Below, piece after piece: positions 30,288 to 38,230 of a DNA stretch of 64,000 nt. Position numbers and translations under genes: made by a program. The notes beneath the pieces were generated by a model that had not been told where the DNA came from, did no database searches, and was given only the letters and a program-made list of their open reading frames with translations. The stretch is taken from positions 248,001 to 312,000 of the forward strand of contig NZ_JAMLJM010000003.1 of NCBI RefSeq assembly GCF_023635005.1, written 5' to 3'. Position 1 is the first letter of the stretch. Every line of letters begins with the position of its first letter. Origin of the DNA: Flavobacterium luminosum. Its GTDB lineage: Bacteria; Bacteroidota; Bacteroidia; Flavobacteriales; Flavobacteriaceae.

Positions 30288-31202
30288 TTAATGAACCCGT
30301 TGTAGCAGAAAATACCAAAAAATAAGTGTAATAAACGATAGCGGAATACCAAAACCAACCATCATCGAACTTAACTTTGGTTTTAATCCATAAGTTGAGG
30401 CTACTATTGTTCCGGTAATCATAGGCGCCATAGCCGATTCTAATATGGAAACCTGAATATCGAGACCTTTAGCATCTAATAATGATATATAAAAAATGTA
30501 GAAAAAAGCTGGCATCAGAAACAATTTAAAAAGAAGTCCCAAGGCTAAAAACTTCCAATGTTTACTTCTTTTATCGAACTCTAATTGCATTCCCACAGCC
30601 ACTAAAGCTATAGGCGTGATGGTATTTCCTAGTTTTTGAAAAACGGACTGCAAAACCTCTGGCAGGTTGATTTGAAATATATTCAAAAATATAGCGATCA
30701 AAAACGCAATAAACGGAGGAAAAAACAAAATTTTGTTAGCAATGGTAACACCATCTGCTTTACCCCGTGAATACATGGTAGCTACTAAAATGGCTACTGT
30801 AGAAACCACCATAAACGAACCTGGTTGGTCAACAATAACAGCCGTTTCCAAGGCTTTTGTTCCGTATAAAGCTTCGACAATAGGAAAACCCACAAACGAA
30901 GTATTTCCTAATCCGGCAGTAATAATCAAACAACCTGTCAATTTTTTAGACCAATGAAAAATTTTACCCAAAGCGGAGAAAAAAACATACGAAAGTCCAA
31001 ATCCAATCCAAGCAATTCCAAGAGGAAACAATAGTTTTTCACTAATGACCAACTTCGGAATATAATACAACGCTAAAGCCGGAAGCGAAATATAGATTAC
31101 GTATTGGTTTAAGGTTTTATGGCTTAATTCAGGAAATTGACGGCTTCTTTTGATAAAAAAGCCCAACAACATGCATATAAAAACAAGTAAGATATTATCC
31201 AT
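30288..31202 (-). CDS. AEC family transporter (auxin efflux carrier-like)
   Basis: A 304-residue integral membrane protein with about eight to ten hydrophobic segments. Family features are the short cytoplasmic K-R-S-R loop near residue 19, the N-Q-Y-V-I-Y-I segment, the GLGNTSFVGFP motif (about residues 96-106) and a second half ending in GFGIPLSFITLIFWYFLLQ. AEC carriers export or import organic acids such as malonate or malate. It is read away from the divergent meaB gene. The location next to an FAD-linked 2-hydroxy acid oxidase may hint at organic acid exchange, but this is weak. Confidence 0.87.
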   Translation of the reverse strand: MDNILLVFICMLLGFFIKRSRQFPELSHKTLNQYVIYISLPALALYYIPKLVISEKLLFPLGIAWIGFGLSYVFFSALGKIFHWSKKLTGCLIITAGLGNTSFVGFPIVEALYGTKALETAVIVDQPGSFMVVSTVAILVATMYSRGKADGVTIANKILFFPPFIAFLIAIFLNIFQINLPEVLQSVFQKLGNTITPIALVAVGMQLEFDKRSKHWKFLALGLLFKLFLMPAFFYIFYISLLDAKGLDIQVSILESAMAPMITGTIVASTYGLKPKLSSMMVGFGIPLSFITLIFWYFLLQRVH

Positions 31203-31219
31203 AGAAGATGATTCTGATA

Positions 31220-31227
31220 CAAAGTTA
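31220..31227 (-). promoter_or_regulatory. -7 box of the AEC transporter gene
   Basis: TAACTTTG on the minus strand fits TAnnTTTG and lies 18 bases before the ATG. Confidence 0.5.
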
Positions 31228-31384
31228 GCACATCCACCGGAATTTTGTTTCGCTTATCACATGAGAAAAAAATAAATCACAATCAAAAACTACGATTGCA
31301 TCACTATTTTAAATCATCGACTAAAAATTATCGACTATGCAATTCATTGGATTCGATATACAGAAACATGTTTTTTCTGAACAC

Positions 31385-31415
31385 TTGAAGATTCCTTAGT
31401 TTTTGCTTATTTTTA
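31385..31415 (+). promoter_or_regulatory. Promoter of meaB
   Basis: TTG (31385-31387) is followed after 20 bases by TATTTTTA (31408-31415), a one-base variant of TAnnTTTG. The predicted start of transcription lies about 10 bases before the GTG start codon. Confidence 0.5.
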
Positions 31416-31433
31416 CCCTATTAATTCAGTCTT

Positions 31434-32519
31434 GTGTCTCAAAAAAAAATACATCCTTCGGCTTTAAAAGAAAATGACGGTATCGAACAACCGGAAATCA
31501 TTAGTGCTCAAGTTGTGGCTACGATTCAACAATTCAGAAGAAAACAGCCTACAGCGCAAGAACTCATTGATGGCATTTTAAAAGGAGACAAAACGGCGTT
31601 AAGCAGAAGCATTACGCTTATAGAAAGTACAAATCCAGAACATCTCGACAAGGCGAATGAAGTCATTAATGCTTGTTTACCTTTCGCTAATAAATCGATT
31701 CGAATTGGTATTACGGGTGTTCCGGGAGTTGGCAAAAGTACTTTTATCGAAGCTTTTGGTAGCTACTTGACTTCCATAGGCAAAAAAGTAGCCGTACTAG
31801 CAGTAGATCCTAGTAGTTCTATTTCGCACGGAAGTATTCTTGGCGACAAAACCCGAATGGAAGAATTGGTGAAAGATCCTAACGCTTATATCCGTCCGAG
31901 TGCTTCGGGAGACAGTCTAGGCGGTGTGGCGCGAAAAACAAGAGAAAGTATTATACTGTGTGAAGCTTGTGGATTTGACACTATTATCATTGAAACCGTT
32001 GGTGTGGGCCAAAGCGAAACGGCGGTTCACAGCATGGTGGATTTCTTTTTACTATTAAAAATAGCCGGAGCTGGAGATGAATTACAAGGAATAAAAAGAG
32101 GCATCATGGAAATGGCGGATGCTATTGTAATTAATAAAGCTGACGGAGATAATATTGCTAAAGCCAAATTGGCTAAAACCGAATTTAATCGGGCTTTACA
32201 TTTGTTTCCGGCAAAAACCAGCGGCTGGATTCCTAAAGTAACCACTTGTAGTGCCTTCGAAAAACAAGGTATTGATAGTATTTGGGAGATTATTTCTGGG
32301 TATTTTCAACTGGTTCAATCGAATGGTTATTTCGAACAAAAACGCAGAGAACAAAATCAATATTGGATGTTGGAAACGATTAACGAATCGTTAAAAGTTA
32401 ATTTCTATCATCATCCAGAAATTGAAAAACTTTTAGAAGAAAACAAAAAAGCGGTACAAAACAATGAAATTTCACCTTTTGCCGCCGCTCAATTACTCTT
32501 AAAACAATATTTTAAATAA
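31434..32519 (+). CDS. meaB: Methylmalonyl-CoA mutase-associated G3E GTPase MeaB
   Basis: MeaB (ArgK family) is the chaperone GTPase that loads and protects the adenosylcobalamin cofactor of methylmalonyl-CoA mutase. The 361-residue protein has the Walker A motif GVPGVGKST (residues 95-103), the switch segment AVDPSSSISHGSILGDKTRM, ETVGVGQSE, and the nucleotide-specificity motif NKADG. It begins with GTG, which fits the promoter spacing and the alignment MSQKKIHPSALKEN. The mutase itself is encoded about 30 kb away at the right end of the window. The gene stands alone between divergent AEC and convergent small genes. Confidence 0.94.
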   Translation: MSQKKIHPSALKENDGIEQPEIISAQVVATIQQFRRKQPTAQELIDGILKGDKTALSRSITLIESTNPEHLDKANEVINACLPFANKSIRIGITGVPGVGKSTFIEAFGSYLTSIGKKVAVLAVDPSSSISHGSILGDKTRMEELVKDPNAYIRPSASGDSLGGVARKTRESIILCEACGFDTIIIETVGVGQSETAVHSMVDFFLLLKIAGAGDELQGIKRGIMEMADAIVINKADGDNIAKAKLAKTEFNRALHLFPAKTSGWIPKVTTCSAFEKQGIDSIWEIISGYFQLVQSNGYFEQKRREQNQYWMLETINESLKVNFYHHPEIEKLLEENKKAVQNNEISPFAAAQLLLKQYFK

Positions 32520-32539
32520 TTTTTGAAAGCTATTTTGTT

Positions 32540-32770
32540 TTAATTTTCTTCGTAACGTTCCATTTCTCTGTCATAAAACTCACCAGCTAGAGTGATAAGA
32601 TGTTCCATTTCAGCTTCTAATTCGTGTTCGTCTTCTTCGTCTAATTCTTCAATAAATTCTACCGAATCATCTTTTAAATTGATCAAAAAACGAGGGTATT
32701 CTAAATGAATAATGAATATATCATCTGGAAAATCAGAATTATCTGCTAAAACAAATTTGGGTAATTCCAT
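32540..32770 (-). CDS. Small acidic hypothetical protein
   Basis: A 76-residue protein, very acidic in its second half (EFIEELDEEDEHELEAEMEH). The N-terminal half has a strand-rich pattern, FVLADNSDFPDDIFIIHLEY. I recognise no domain. It starts 20 bases after the MATE gene stop on the same strand and is likely cotranscribed with it. Conservation in related species is my impression only. Confidence 0.65.
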   Translation of the reverse strand: MELPKFVLADNSDFPDDIFIIHLEYPRFLINLKDDSVEFIEELDEEDEHELEAEMEHLITLAGEFYDREMERYEEN

Positions 32771-32789
32771 AGTAAATATGAGTTATAAG

Positions 32790-34154
32790 TTATGAATTAA
32801 GTATTATATGTTGATTCGATAGTCTATTAAATCGCAAGTATAGAAATATGGCCGCAGCAGTTAGACCGGATAACAAACCAATCCAAACCCCAATGGCCTT
32901 TAATTCGGTATACAAACCTAGATAAATTGAAATAGGGAAACCTATAATCCAATACGCTACAAAGGTAATATACATTGGAATTTTCACATCCTGTAAACCG
33001 CGTAAAGCTCCTAACACCACCACCTGAATACCGTCTGACAACTGAAAAACAGCAGCAATGAGAATCAACTGCGACGCTATCGATAATACTTCGGCGGTTT
33101 GTTGTACTTGTTCATTAACGAAAAAAACAGGCAACACTTTGTGCAACAATACGAACAATACTGCAAAAGCGCCTTGTATAATAATGGCCAATAAAAATAT
33201 GGAACGGGCCACGATTTGTAATTTTCTAAAATCACCAATTCCTTTTTGATTACCAACTCTCACCATACCTGCCACACTTAAGCCAGAGACAAACATAAAA
33301 GTAAATGTAGCCAAAGTCAATGCAATTTGATTGGCCGCTTGGCTGGTGGTTCCTATTTTTCCGCACAACCAAATAGCACCAGTAAACAATGCAACTTCAA
33401 AAAACATCTGAAAAGCCGATGGTAAGCCTAAATCGACTATTTTCTTGGTCATATTTTTACCTATGGCTTTAAAACTAAAACCTTCGAAGTAAGGCTGGAA
33501 TTTGGCTTTCGATTTCAAAGCATAGTGCATATACACTACCATGACTACTCTGGAAATAACCGTTCCTACAGCCGCTCCTAACATACCCATTTTTGGAAAA
33601 ATCCATACGCCGTAAATTAATACGATATTGAGGAATAAATGCACCACATTACATAGTAAATTAGCCCACATAGCATATTTGGTTTCACTTTTTCCGTCTG
33701 CAAACTGCTTGTATCCTTGAAATATGATGAGTGGAATTAATGAAAACGCTACCAAATCTAAAAACGGTTTGGCCATTTCTACTACTTCTTTGGGTTGTCC
33801 CATCAGTACAATTAGAGGTTTCGCAGCATAGATAATACCAAATAACAATAATCCTAAAAAGGTGCACAAAACCAATCCGTGATGAAAAACACTTCGCCCT
33901 TTGACCAAACTATTTTCTCCATCAGCCTCAGCAATTAAAGGCGTAATCGCTGTAGAAAAGCCAATTCCCAGAGACATCCCGATAAATACAAAACTATTAG
34001 CCAGCGAAACGGCAGCCAATTCTGTTGGACCTAATCTTCCCACCATGATATTATCTACAATGGCAACCAAAGTATGTCCCAACATTCCTAGAATAATAGG
34101 ATAGGCTAATTTGATGTTTTCCGGAAATTCTTTGGTGTAAACAGAAAGTTTCAT
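32790..34154 (-). CDS. MATE family multidrug efflux transporter
   Basis: A 454-residue protein with twelve predicted membrane segments arranged as two similar halves, typical of MATE (NorM/DinF) antiporters that export cationic drugs or metabolites using Na+ or H+. Family features include the N-terminal PIILGMLGHTLVAIVDNIMVGRLGPTELAA block (residues 20-49) and the related second half from VDLGLPSAFQMFFEV. A -7 box lies right upstream. The natural substrate is unknown. Confidence 0.92.
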   Translation of the reverse strand: MKLSVYTKEFPENIKLAYPIILGMLGHTLVAIVDNIMVGRLGPTELAAVSLANSFVFIGMSLGIGFSTAITPLIAEADGENSLVKGRSVFHHGLVLCTFLGLLLFGIIYAAKPLIVLMGQPKEVVEMAKPFLDLVAFSLIPLIIFQGYKQFADGKSETKYAMWANLLCNVVHLFLNIVLIYGVWIFPKMGMLGAAVGTVISRVVMVVYMHYALKSKAKFQPYFEGFSFKAIGKNMTKKIVDLGLPSAFQMFFEVALFTGAIWLCGKIGTTSQAANQIALTLATFTFMFVSGLSVAGMVRVGNQKGIGDFRKLQIVARSIFLLAIIIQGAFAVLFVLLHKVLPVFFVNEQVQQTAEVLSIASQLILIAAVFQLSDGIQVVVLGALRGLQDVKIPMYITFVAYWIIGFPISIYLGLYTELKAIGVWIGLLSGLTAAAIFLYLRFNRLSNQHIILNS

Positions 34155-34168
34155 GGCTAAATTTTTAG

Positions 34169-34176
34169 CAAAAATA
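34169..34176 (-). promoter_or_regulatory. -7 box of the MATE gene
   Basis: TATTTTTG on the minus strand fits TAnnTTTG and lies 15 bases before the ATG, which implies a very short leader. Confidence 0.5.
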
Positions 34177-34337
34177 CAATTTTTAACATGTACATTGCGT
34201 CATTGTAGCCCTCAAATAAAAAAATTACTCGTACACTGTTTATTCAAACAAACTTCTCTTCACTTTACAACTATACATAAGTAAGGCTGTGCATTAAGAA
34301 ACGGAAAACTCTTCTTTTAATCACGCAACGTTTATCA

Positions 34338-35213
34338 TTATTGCTCTAACTGACGTTTATATTCGGCAAAGTTGGCTTTCACTTTTTCATCCAAAGCCGG
34401 TTCTTTTACATCTGTAATTTTTTGCATTTCTTCCCAAATAATTTTCCCTACCATATATCTGGCTAATTCTTTATCGTCCGAAGGAATTACGTACCATGGC
34501 GCGTGTGGCTTAGACGTTGTGTTGATGGCTTCTTCGTAGTATCGCATGTAATCGTCCCAACGTTCGCGTTCTTTTAAATCTCCCGGCGAAAATTTCCAAT
34601 GGTGTTCTTCTTCTTCCAAACGTCGCAACAAGCGCTTACGCTGCTCTTCTTTACTCATGTGAAAGTAAAATTTCAAAACGATGATCCCATTTTCTGTAAT
34701 ATGTCTTTCGAAATGATTGATTTGCTCAAAACGTTTTTCCCAAAAATCAACTGGAATATCTTCTACTTTTTCAATACCAGGTAAGTTTTCATTCAAAATA
34801 TATTCTGGATGGACTCGAGTGACTAATACATTCTCATAATGCGTTCTATTAAATACGGCAAACTTTCCTTTTTCAGGCAAAGCCAAATAGTGTCGCCACA
34901 GATAATCATGCTCGAGTTCTGTGCTATTGGGCGTTTTAAAACTATGCACCACCACCCCTCGAGGGTTAAATTCTTTAAACACTTCTCGAATCAAACTATC
35001 TTTTCCAGACGTATCCATTCCTTGAAGACAAATCAAAACGCCATATCGATTGTGCGCATACATGACATCCTGCCATTGACTTAAATCTTTCTGTACTTTA
35101 TCTAGTTTGGTTTCCTTCTCTTTATCACTTATAGGAAGATTCAGGTCGGTTGGAAAATCAATAAGCTTGAGAGGAGAGGTCACTTTAAAATCATCGGGGT
35201 TAAATAATGCCAT
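34338..35213 (-). CDS. Polyphosphate kinase 2 family protein
   Basis: A 291-residue PPK2 enzyme, which phosphorylates nucleoside mono- or diphosphates with polyphosphate. The P-loop is GMDTSGKDS (residues 65-73), the Walker B-like acidic and arginine motif FNRTHYENVLVTRVHPE lies around residues 120-136, and the lid module contains RKRLLRRLEEEEHHWKFSPGDLKERERW. The single-domain length fits classes I or III; the subclass cannot be decided without comparison. It is divergent from the DUF6929 gene, and the two promoters overlap in a 34-base gap. Confidence 0.92.
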   Translation of the reverse strand: MALFNPDDFKVTSPLKLIDFPTDLNLPISDKEKETKLDKVQKDLSQWQDVMYAHNRYGVLICLQGMDTSGKDSLIREVFKEFNPRGVVVHSFKTPNSTELEHDYLWRHYLALPEKGKFAVFNRTHYENVLVTRVHPEYILNENLPGIEKVEDIPVDFWEKRFEQINHFERHITENGIIVLKFYFHMSKEEQRKRLLRRLEEEEHHWKFSPGDLKERERWDDYMRYYEEAINTTSKPHAPWYVIPSDDKELARYMVGKIIWEEMQKITDVKEPALDEKVKANFAEYKRQLEQ

Positions 35214-35224
35214 CGTTTTTCAGT

Positions 35225-35241
35225 TATATTTGTACTAAAGT
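35225..35241. promoter_or_regulatory. Overlapping divergent promoters of PPK2 and DUF6929 genes
   Basis: The plus strand has TATATTTG at 35225-35232, 16 bases before the DUF6929 ATG. The minus strand has TACTTTAG over roughly 35241-35234, a near match for the PPK2 gene. The two -7 boxes are adjacent, so the polymerases would compete. Confidence 0.45.
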
Positions 35242-35247
35242 AAATTT

Positions 35248-36084
35248 ATGGAAAATTTTCAACTATCACTACTCTTCCAAATTATTGGCATCGGATCAGC
35301 CTCAGGTCTCGTTTTTCATGATACTTCATTGTTTATCATTTCTGACAATAGCTCTTATTTATATGAATACCAAATGGTTGATCAAAAGTTAAACAAAATA
35401 GCCTTAGTTGAAAATCCAAAAGAAAATATCCTAAAAAAAGAGAAACCCGACTTCGAATCGATTACTTTAAAGGGAAATCGATTACAGATGTACGGATCAG
35501 GTTCTACAGAGAAAAGAAATACTACCATTTCTTACCATTTAGCCAAAAAACAAGTACAGGAAAAAAGTATTGTTGCTTTATATGCATCCATTAAAAATCA
35601 ACTTAAGATTGGTGATGACGAATTAAATATTGAAGGAGTGATTTTCAAAGAAAATGAGATTTTTTTATTTCAAAGAGGTAATGGCGCTCAAGCGAAAAAC
35701 GGAATTATTACCATTAAAAACAAAGGCAAGGGTTCAATTTCATTTCATCCGATTGATTTACCAAAAATCGAAAATGTAGTGACTTCCTTTACTGATGCTA
35801 TATTAGTTAAAGATAAAATTTATTTTCTAGCCGCTGCAGAAGACACTACTTCAACCTATGCCGACGGTAACGTTTTAGGAAGCGTAATTGGAAGTATAAA
35901 CAGTAGCACCTTCCAAGTAGAAAAAACAATCCAGATCTCTAAAAACCATAAATTTGAAGGATTGACGTTATATCAATCTTCCGAAAAAGAGATTGAGTTT
36001 TTACTTTGCGAGGACAATGATACCGAAGCACTAAACACTAACATTTATAAACTTTCCTTAGCTATCGAAAACGAAGACAACTAG
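35248..36084 (+). CDS. DUF6929 family protein (beta-propeller-like)
   Basis: A 278-residue protein that I match to DUF6929 from memory. It has repeated strand segments (LSLLFQIIGIGSASGLVF, SFTDAILVKDKIYFLAAA, NIEGVIFKENEIFLFQRGNG, KFEGLTLYQSSEKEIEFLL) that suggest a propeller with E-G-[VL]-x-F/L blade motifs. There is no signal peptide and no catalytic motif that I recognise. It is divergent from the PPK2 gene and converges on the dioxygenase gene. The function is unknown. Confidence 0.75.
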   Translation: MENFQLSLLFQIIGIGSASGLVFHDTSLFIISDNSSYLYEYQMVDQKLNKIALVENPKENILKKEKPDFESITLKGNRLQMYGSGSTEKRNTTISYHLAKKQVQEKSIVALYASIKNQLKIGDDELNIEGVIFKENEIFLFQRGNGAQAKNGIITIKNKGKGSISFHPIDLPKIENVVTSFTDAILVKDKIYFLAAAEDTTSTYADGNVLGSVIGSINSSTFQVEKTIQISKNHKFEGLTLYQSSEKEIEFLLCEDNDTEALNTNIYKLSLAIENEDN

Positions 36085-36159
36085 TTTTTGACAGATGAAA
36101 CCAAAGGAATAAAATCCGATACAAAAAATAGGCTGAGTAATAAAGAGATTGATTTTTTA

Positions 36160-37044
36160 TTACCCTATTTGAAAACAGCGCATACTCAAGGTTCCATATT
36201 GATAACCCTCATAAAGGTATTTTACTGGTTCGTTTTTGTCTGCTGCTCCCAAAGTATAAAGCATTGGCAAATAGTGATCGCTAGTTGGAATAGAAAGTTT
36301 TGCAATAGTACCTAAATCCTGATATTTTACCAACTTCTCAAAGTTTCCGCTATTGATATTGTTTTTGACCAATTCGTCAAACTCGAGCGTCCAATCGGTA
36401 GGTTTTGCATCGATACTCGACCAATCTAACAATCGTAAATTATGCACTACATTACCACTGCCAACAATTAAAACCCCTTTATTACGTAAGGCTTTTATTT
36501 CTTGTGCAATTTGGTAATGTTGCTCTGGAGATTTAGTATAATCCAAACTCAGTTGAAAGACAGGTATATCAGCTTGTGGAAAAATATGATGCAACACTGT
36601 CCAAGCCCCATGATCCAATCCCATAGTAACATCTTCTTGAACCTTGGTACTCTTAACCATATTGACAACTTCATGAGCCAATTCGGGAGCTCCCTGGGGT
36701 TCATATTTCATCTCGTACAACGCTCTATCGAAACCTCCAAAATCATAAATTGTTTTTGGAGAAGGATTCGTACTCACAAAAGTTCCGGGAGTTTCCCAGT
36801 GGGCAGAAACAACTAAAATCGCTTTGGGTCTTTCCAGTTGTTTTCCCAATTGTGCCAAAGCTCTAGTAAATTGATTATCAAACAATGCATTCATGGGAGT
36901 TCCGTGACCTATAAAAAGAACAGGAAATCGTTTCTGAATACTGTAATTATCAGTTATCTTTCTTAAATCGGAAAGATTATTGTATGCAAAGGCGCCCATG
37001 GTAGATAGCGTTATAAGTTTTATAAAATCCGAACGATTCATCAT
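36160..37044 (-). CDS. ygiD: 4,5-DOPA dioxygenase extradiol family protein (YgiD/DODA-like)
   Basis: A 294-residue class III extradiol dioxygenase-like protein. The metal ligands are visible: His in FIGHGTPMN, His in VSAHWETPG and His in MGLDHGAWTVLHH, with a further conserved His in TSDHYLPMLY. Such enzymes open catechol rings using Zn or Fe(II). An N-terminal segment of about 30 residues (SDFIKLITLSTMGAFAYNN) is hydrophobic and may be a signal or anchor, which is unusual for YgiD. The start is one of two adjacent ATG codons (37044 or 37041). The region 36085-36159 between this gene and DUF6929 holds no gene. Confidence 0.88.
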   Translation of the reverse strand: MMNRSDFIKLITLSTMGAFAYNNLSDLRKITDNYSIQKRFPVLFIGHGTPMNALFDNQFTRALAQLGKQLERPKAILVVSAHWETPGTFVSTNPSPKTIYDFGGFDRALYEMKYEPQGAPELAHEVVNMVKSTKVQEDVTMGLDHGAWTVLHHIFPQADIPVFQLSLDYTKSPEQHYQIAQEIKALRNKGVLIVGSGNVVHNLRLLDWSSIDAKPTDWTLEFDELVKNNINSGNFEKLVKYQDLGTIAKLSIPTSDHYLPMLYTLGAADKNEPVKYLYEGYQYGTLSMRCFQIG

Positions 37045-37143
37045 TTAAACAAAATAACGATAAAATTATACAACGACAAAAGAAGGGCACTTAACCTAGA
37101 TTAAGAAAACAGGAATTGATTTTACATTTTCTGACTTCATCTA

Positions 37144-38112
37144 TTATCTGTTTCCTCTTGTCCCTGTTTTAGATCGGTTGGTATTGGAACTGCGATTTTG
37201 TGTTCTAGGTGCTCTTGGGTTGTAATTTCTTTGTTCTCTAACGGAAGGTGCATTGGTTCTTCTTTCTGAAGCTCTAGGCACTCCAATTACTCTTACAGGT
37301 CGTTCTGGTCGTTGGTATACTTTACCTTCATAAGTCATTTGGTATACTCCATTACGTCTGCTTCTATTTACTGTAGGGGAACTATTTCTTCTGTTAGTGT
37401 AAGTAGAATGATAGACCGGATTTCGGACAAAATTCACTCTTCTATAAAATCGATTGTTATGATAATGTTGGTGATATCCCCAATAAGTATAATAGTAAAC
37501 CGGTGGCCACGGAGACCAATAAGAAGGATAATAAGCCCAATGCCATGGGGAAACATAAATCACAAAAGACGGAGAGAATATATGAATTACAATAGGCCAA
37601 CTATCCACATAATATACCTCATCGTAATGATGAACTATAATTTCATCATTACCCATATACCCGGGATTAGGCGTTTCCTGAATCGTTTTTCCCGAAGGTT
37701 CTACCACATAATTTTTTCCATATAAGGCTTTGTCTCCAATAATCTGAATGGTGGTTTTATTATTCTGGCTTTTCACCACTTCGATCACAGCGATGTCTTG
37801 GTACTCCTTTTCGTTAATTGCGGTTCTGAGTACAATAGAGTAAAAATCACCTTCCTTATGACTAACAACTTCGACAAAATCGACCAACTTGTCGTTATTC
37901 AGATCCAGATTGTTTATCTTTTCTTGCTTATCGTTAATCCTCCGTTCAAACTCTTCTAAGGTTTGAGACTTTTGAAAAACATCCAAAACAGCATACAAAT
38001 TAAAATTGTCGCCAGGCAACCCCAAAGCCACAGGTGACTCAGTATTTTGAGAAAAAACTGGAGTGCCTAAAAATACTAAAACTAGAAACTGAAAAAGAGT
38101 CGTTGTTTTCAT
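37144..38112 (-). CDS. Exported protein with an EF-hand-like loop and an aromatic/basic tail
   Basis: A 322-residue secreted or periplasmic protein of unknown function. The signal peptide is MKTTTLFQFLVLVFLGTPVFSQ. Residues 70-81 (DLNNDKLVDFVE) match a canonical EF-hand loop with D70, N72, D74, D78 and E81 as ligands, so it may bind calcium. The region of about residues 165-220 is extremely rich in Tyr, Trp, His and Pro (SPWHWAYYPSYWSPWPPVYY), and the last 100 residues are rich in Arg, Asn, Ser and Thr, with a strongly basic, probably disordered end. A similar composition is seen in DUF3300-like proteins. It could be a wall- or DNA-binding surface protein; this is speculation. Confidence 0.75.
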   Translation of the reverse strand: MKTTTLFQFLVLVFLGTPVFSQNTESPVALGLPGDNFNLYAVLDVFQKSQTLEEFERRINDKQEKINNLDLNNDKLVDFVEVVSHKEGDFYSIVLRTAINEKEYQDIAVIEVVKSQNNKTTIQIIGDKALYGKNYVVEPSGKTIQETPNPGYMGNDEIIVHHYDEVYYVDSWPIVIHIFSPSFVIYVSPWHWAYYPSYWSPWPPVYYYTYWGYHQHYHNNRFYRRVNFVRNPVYHSTYTNRRNSSPTVNRSRRNGVYQMTYEGKVYQRPERPVRVIGVPRASERRTNAPSVREQRNYNPRAPRTQNRSSNTNRSKTGTRGNR

Positions 38113-38136
38113 AATTCAATTTTTTAATTGCGCTAA

Positions 38137-38150
38137 ACCTTATACAAGGT
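38137..38150 (-). promoter_or_regulatory. Palindrome upstream of the EF-hand-like gene
   Basis: ACCTT-atac-AAGGT is a perfect 5-bp inverted repeat 25 bases before the ATG. It may be an operator or chance. Confidence 0.3.
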
Positions 38151-38230
38151 ACAAAAAAACAATACAAAAAACTGATTATGAAACAATTAAAAACACATAA
38201 GTTTGCTGTCTAAACAAAATAAGATTTAAA

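Noticed and set aside
36088..36315. Small plus-strand gene after DUF6929
   Set aside because: Most of it overlaps the well-supported C-terminus of the dioxygenase gene in antisense, and the translation ends in a Trp/Cys-rich tail without similarity to known small proteins.
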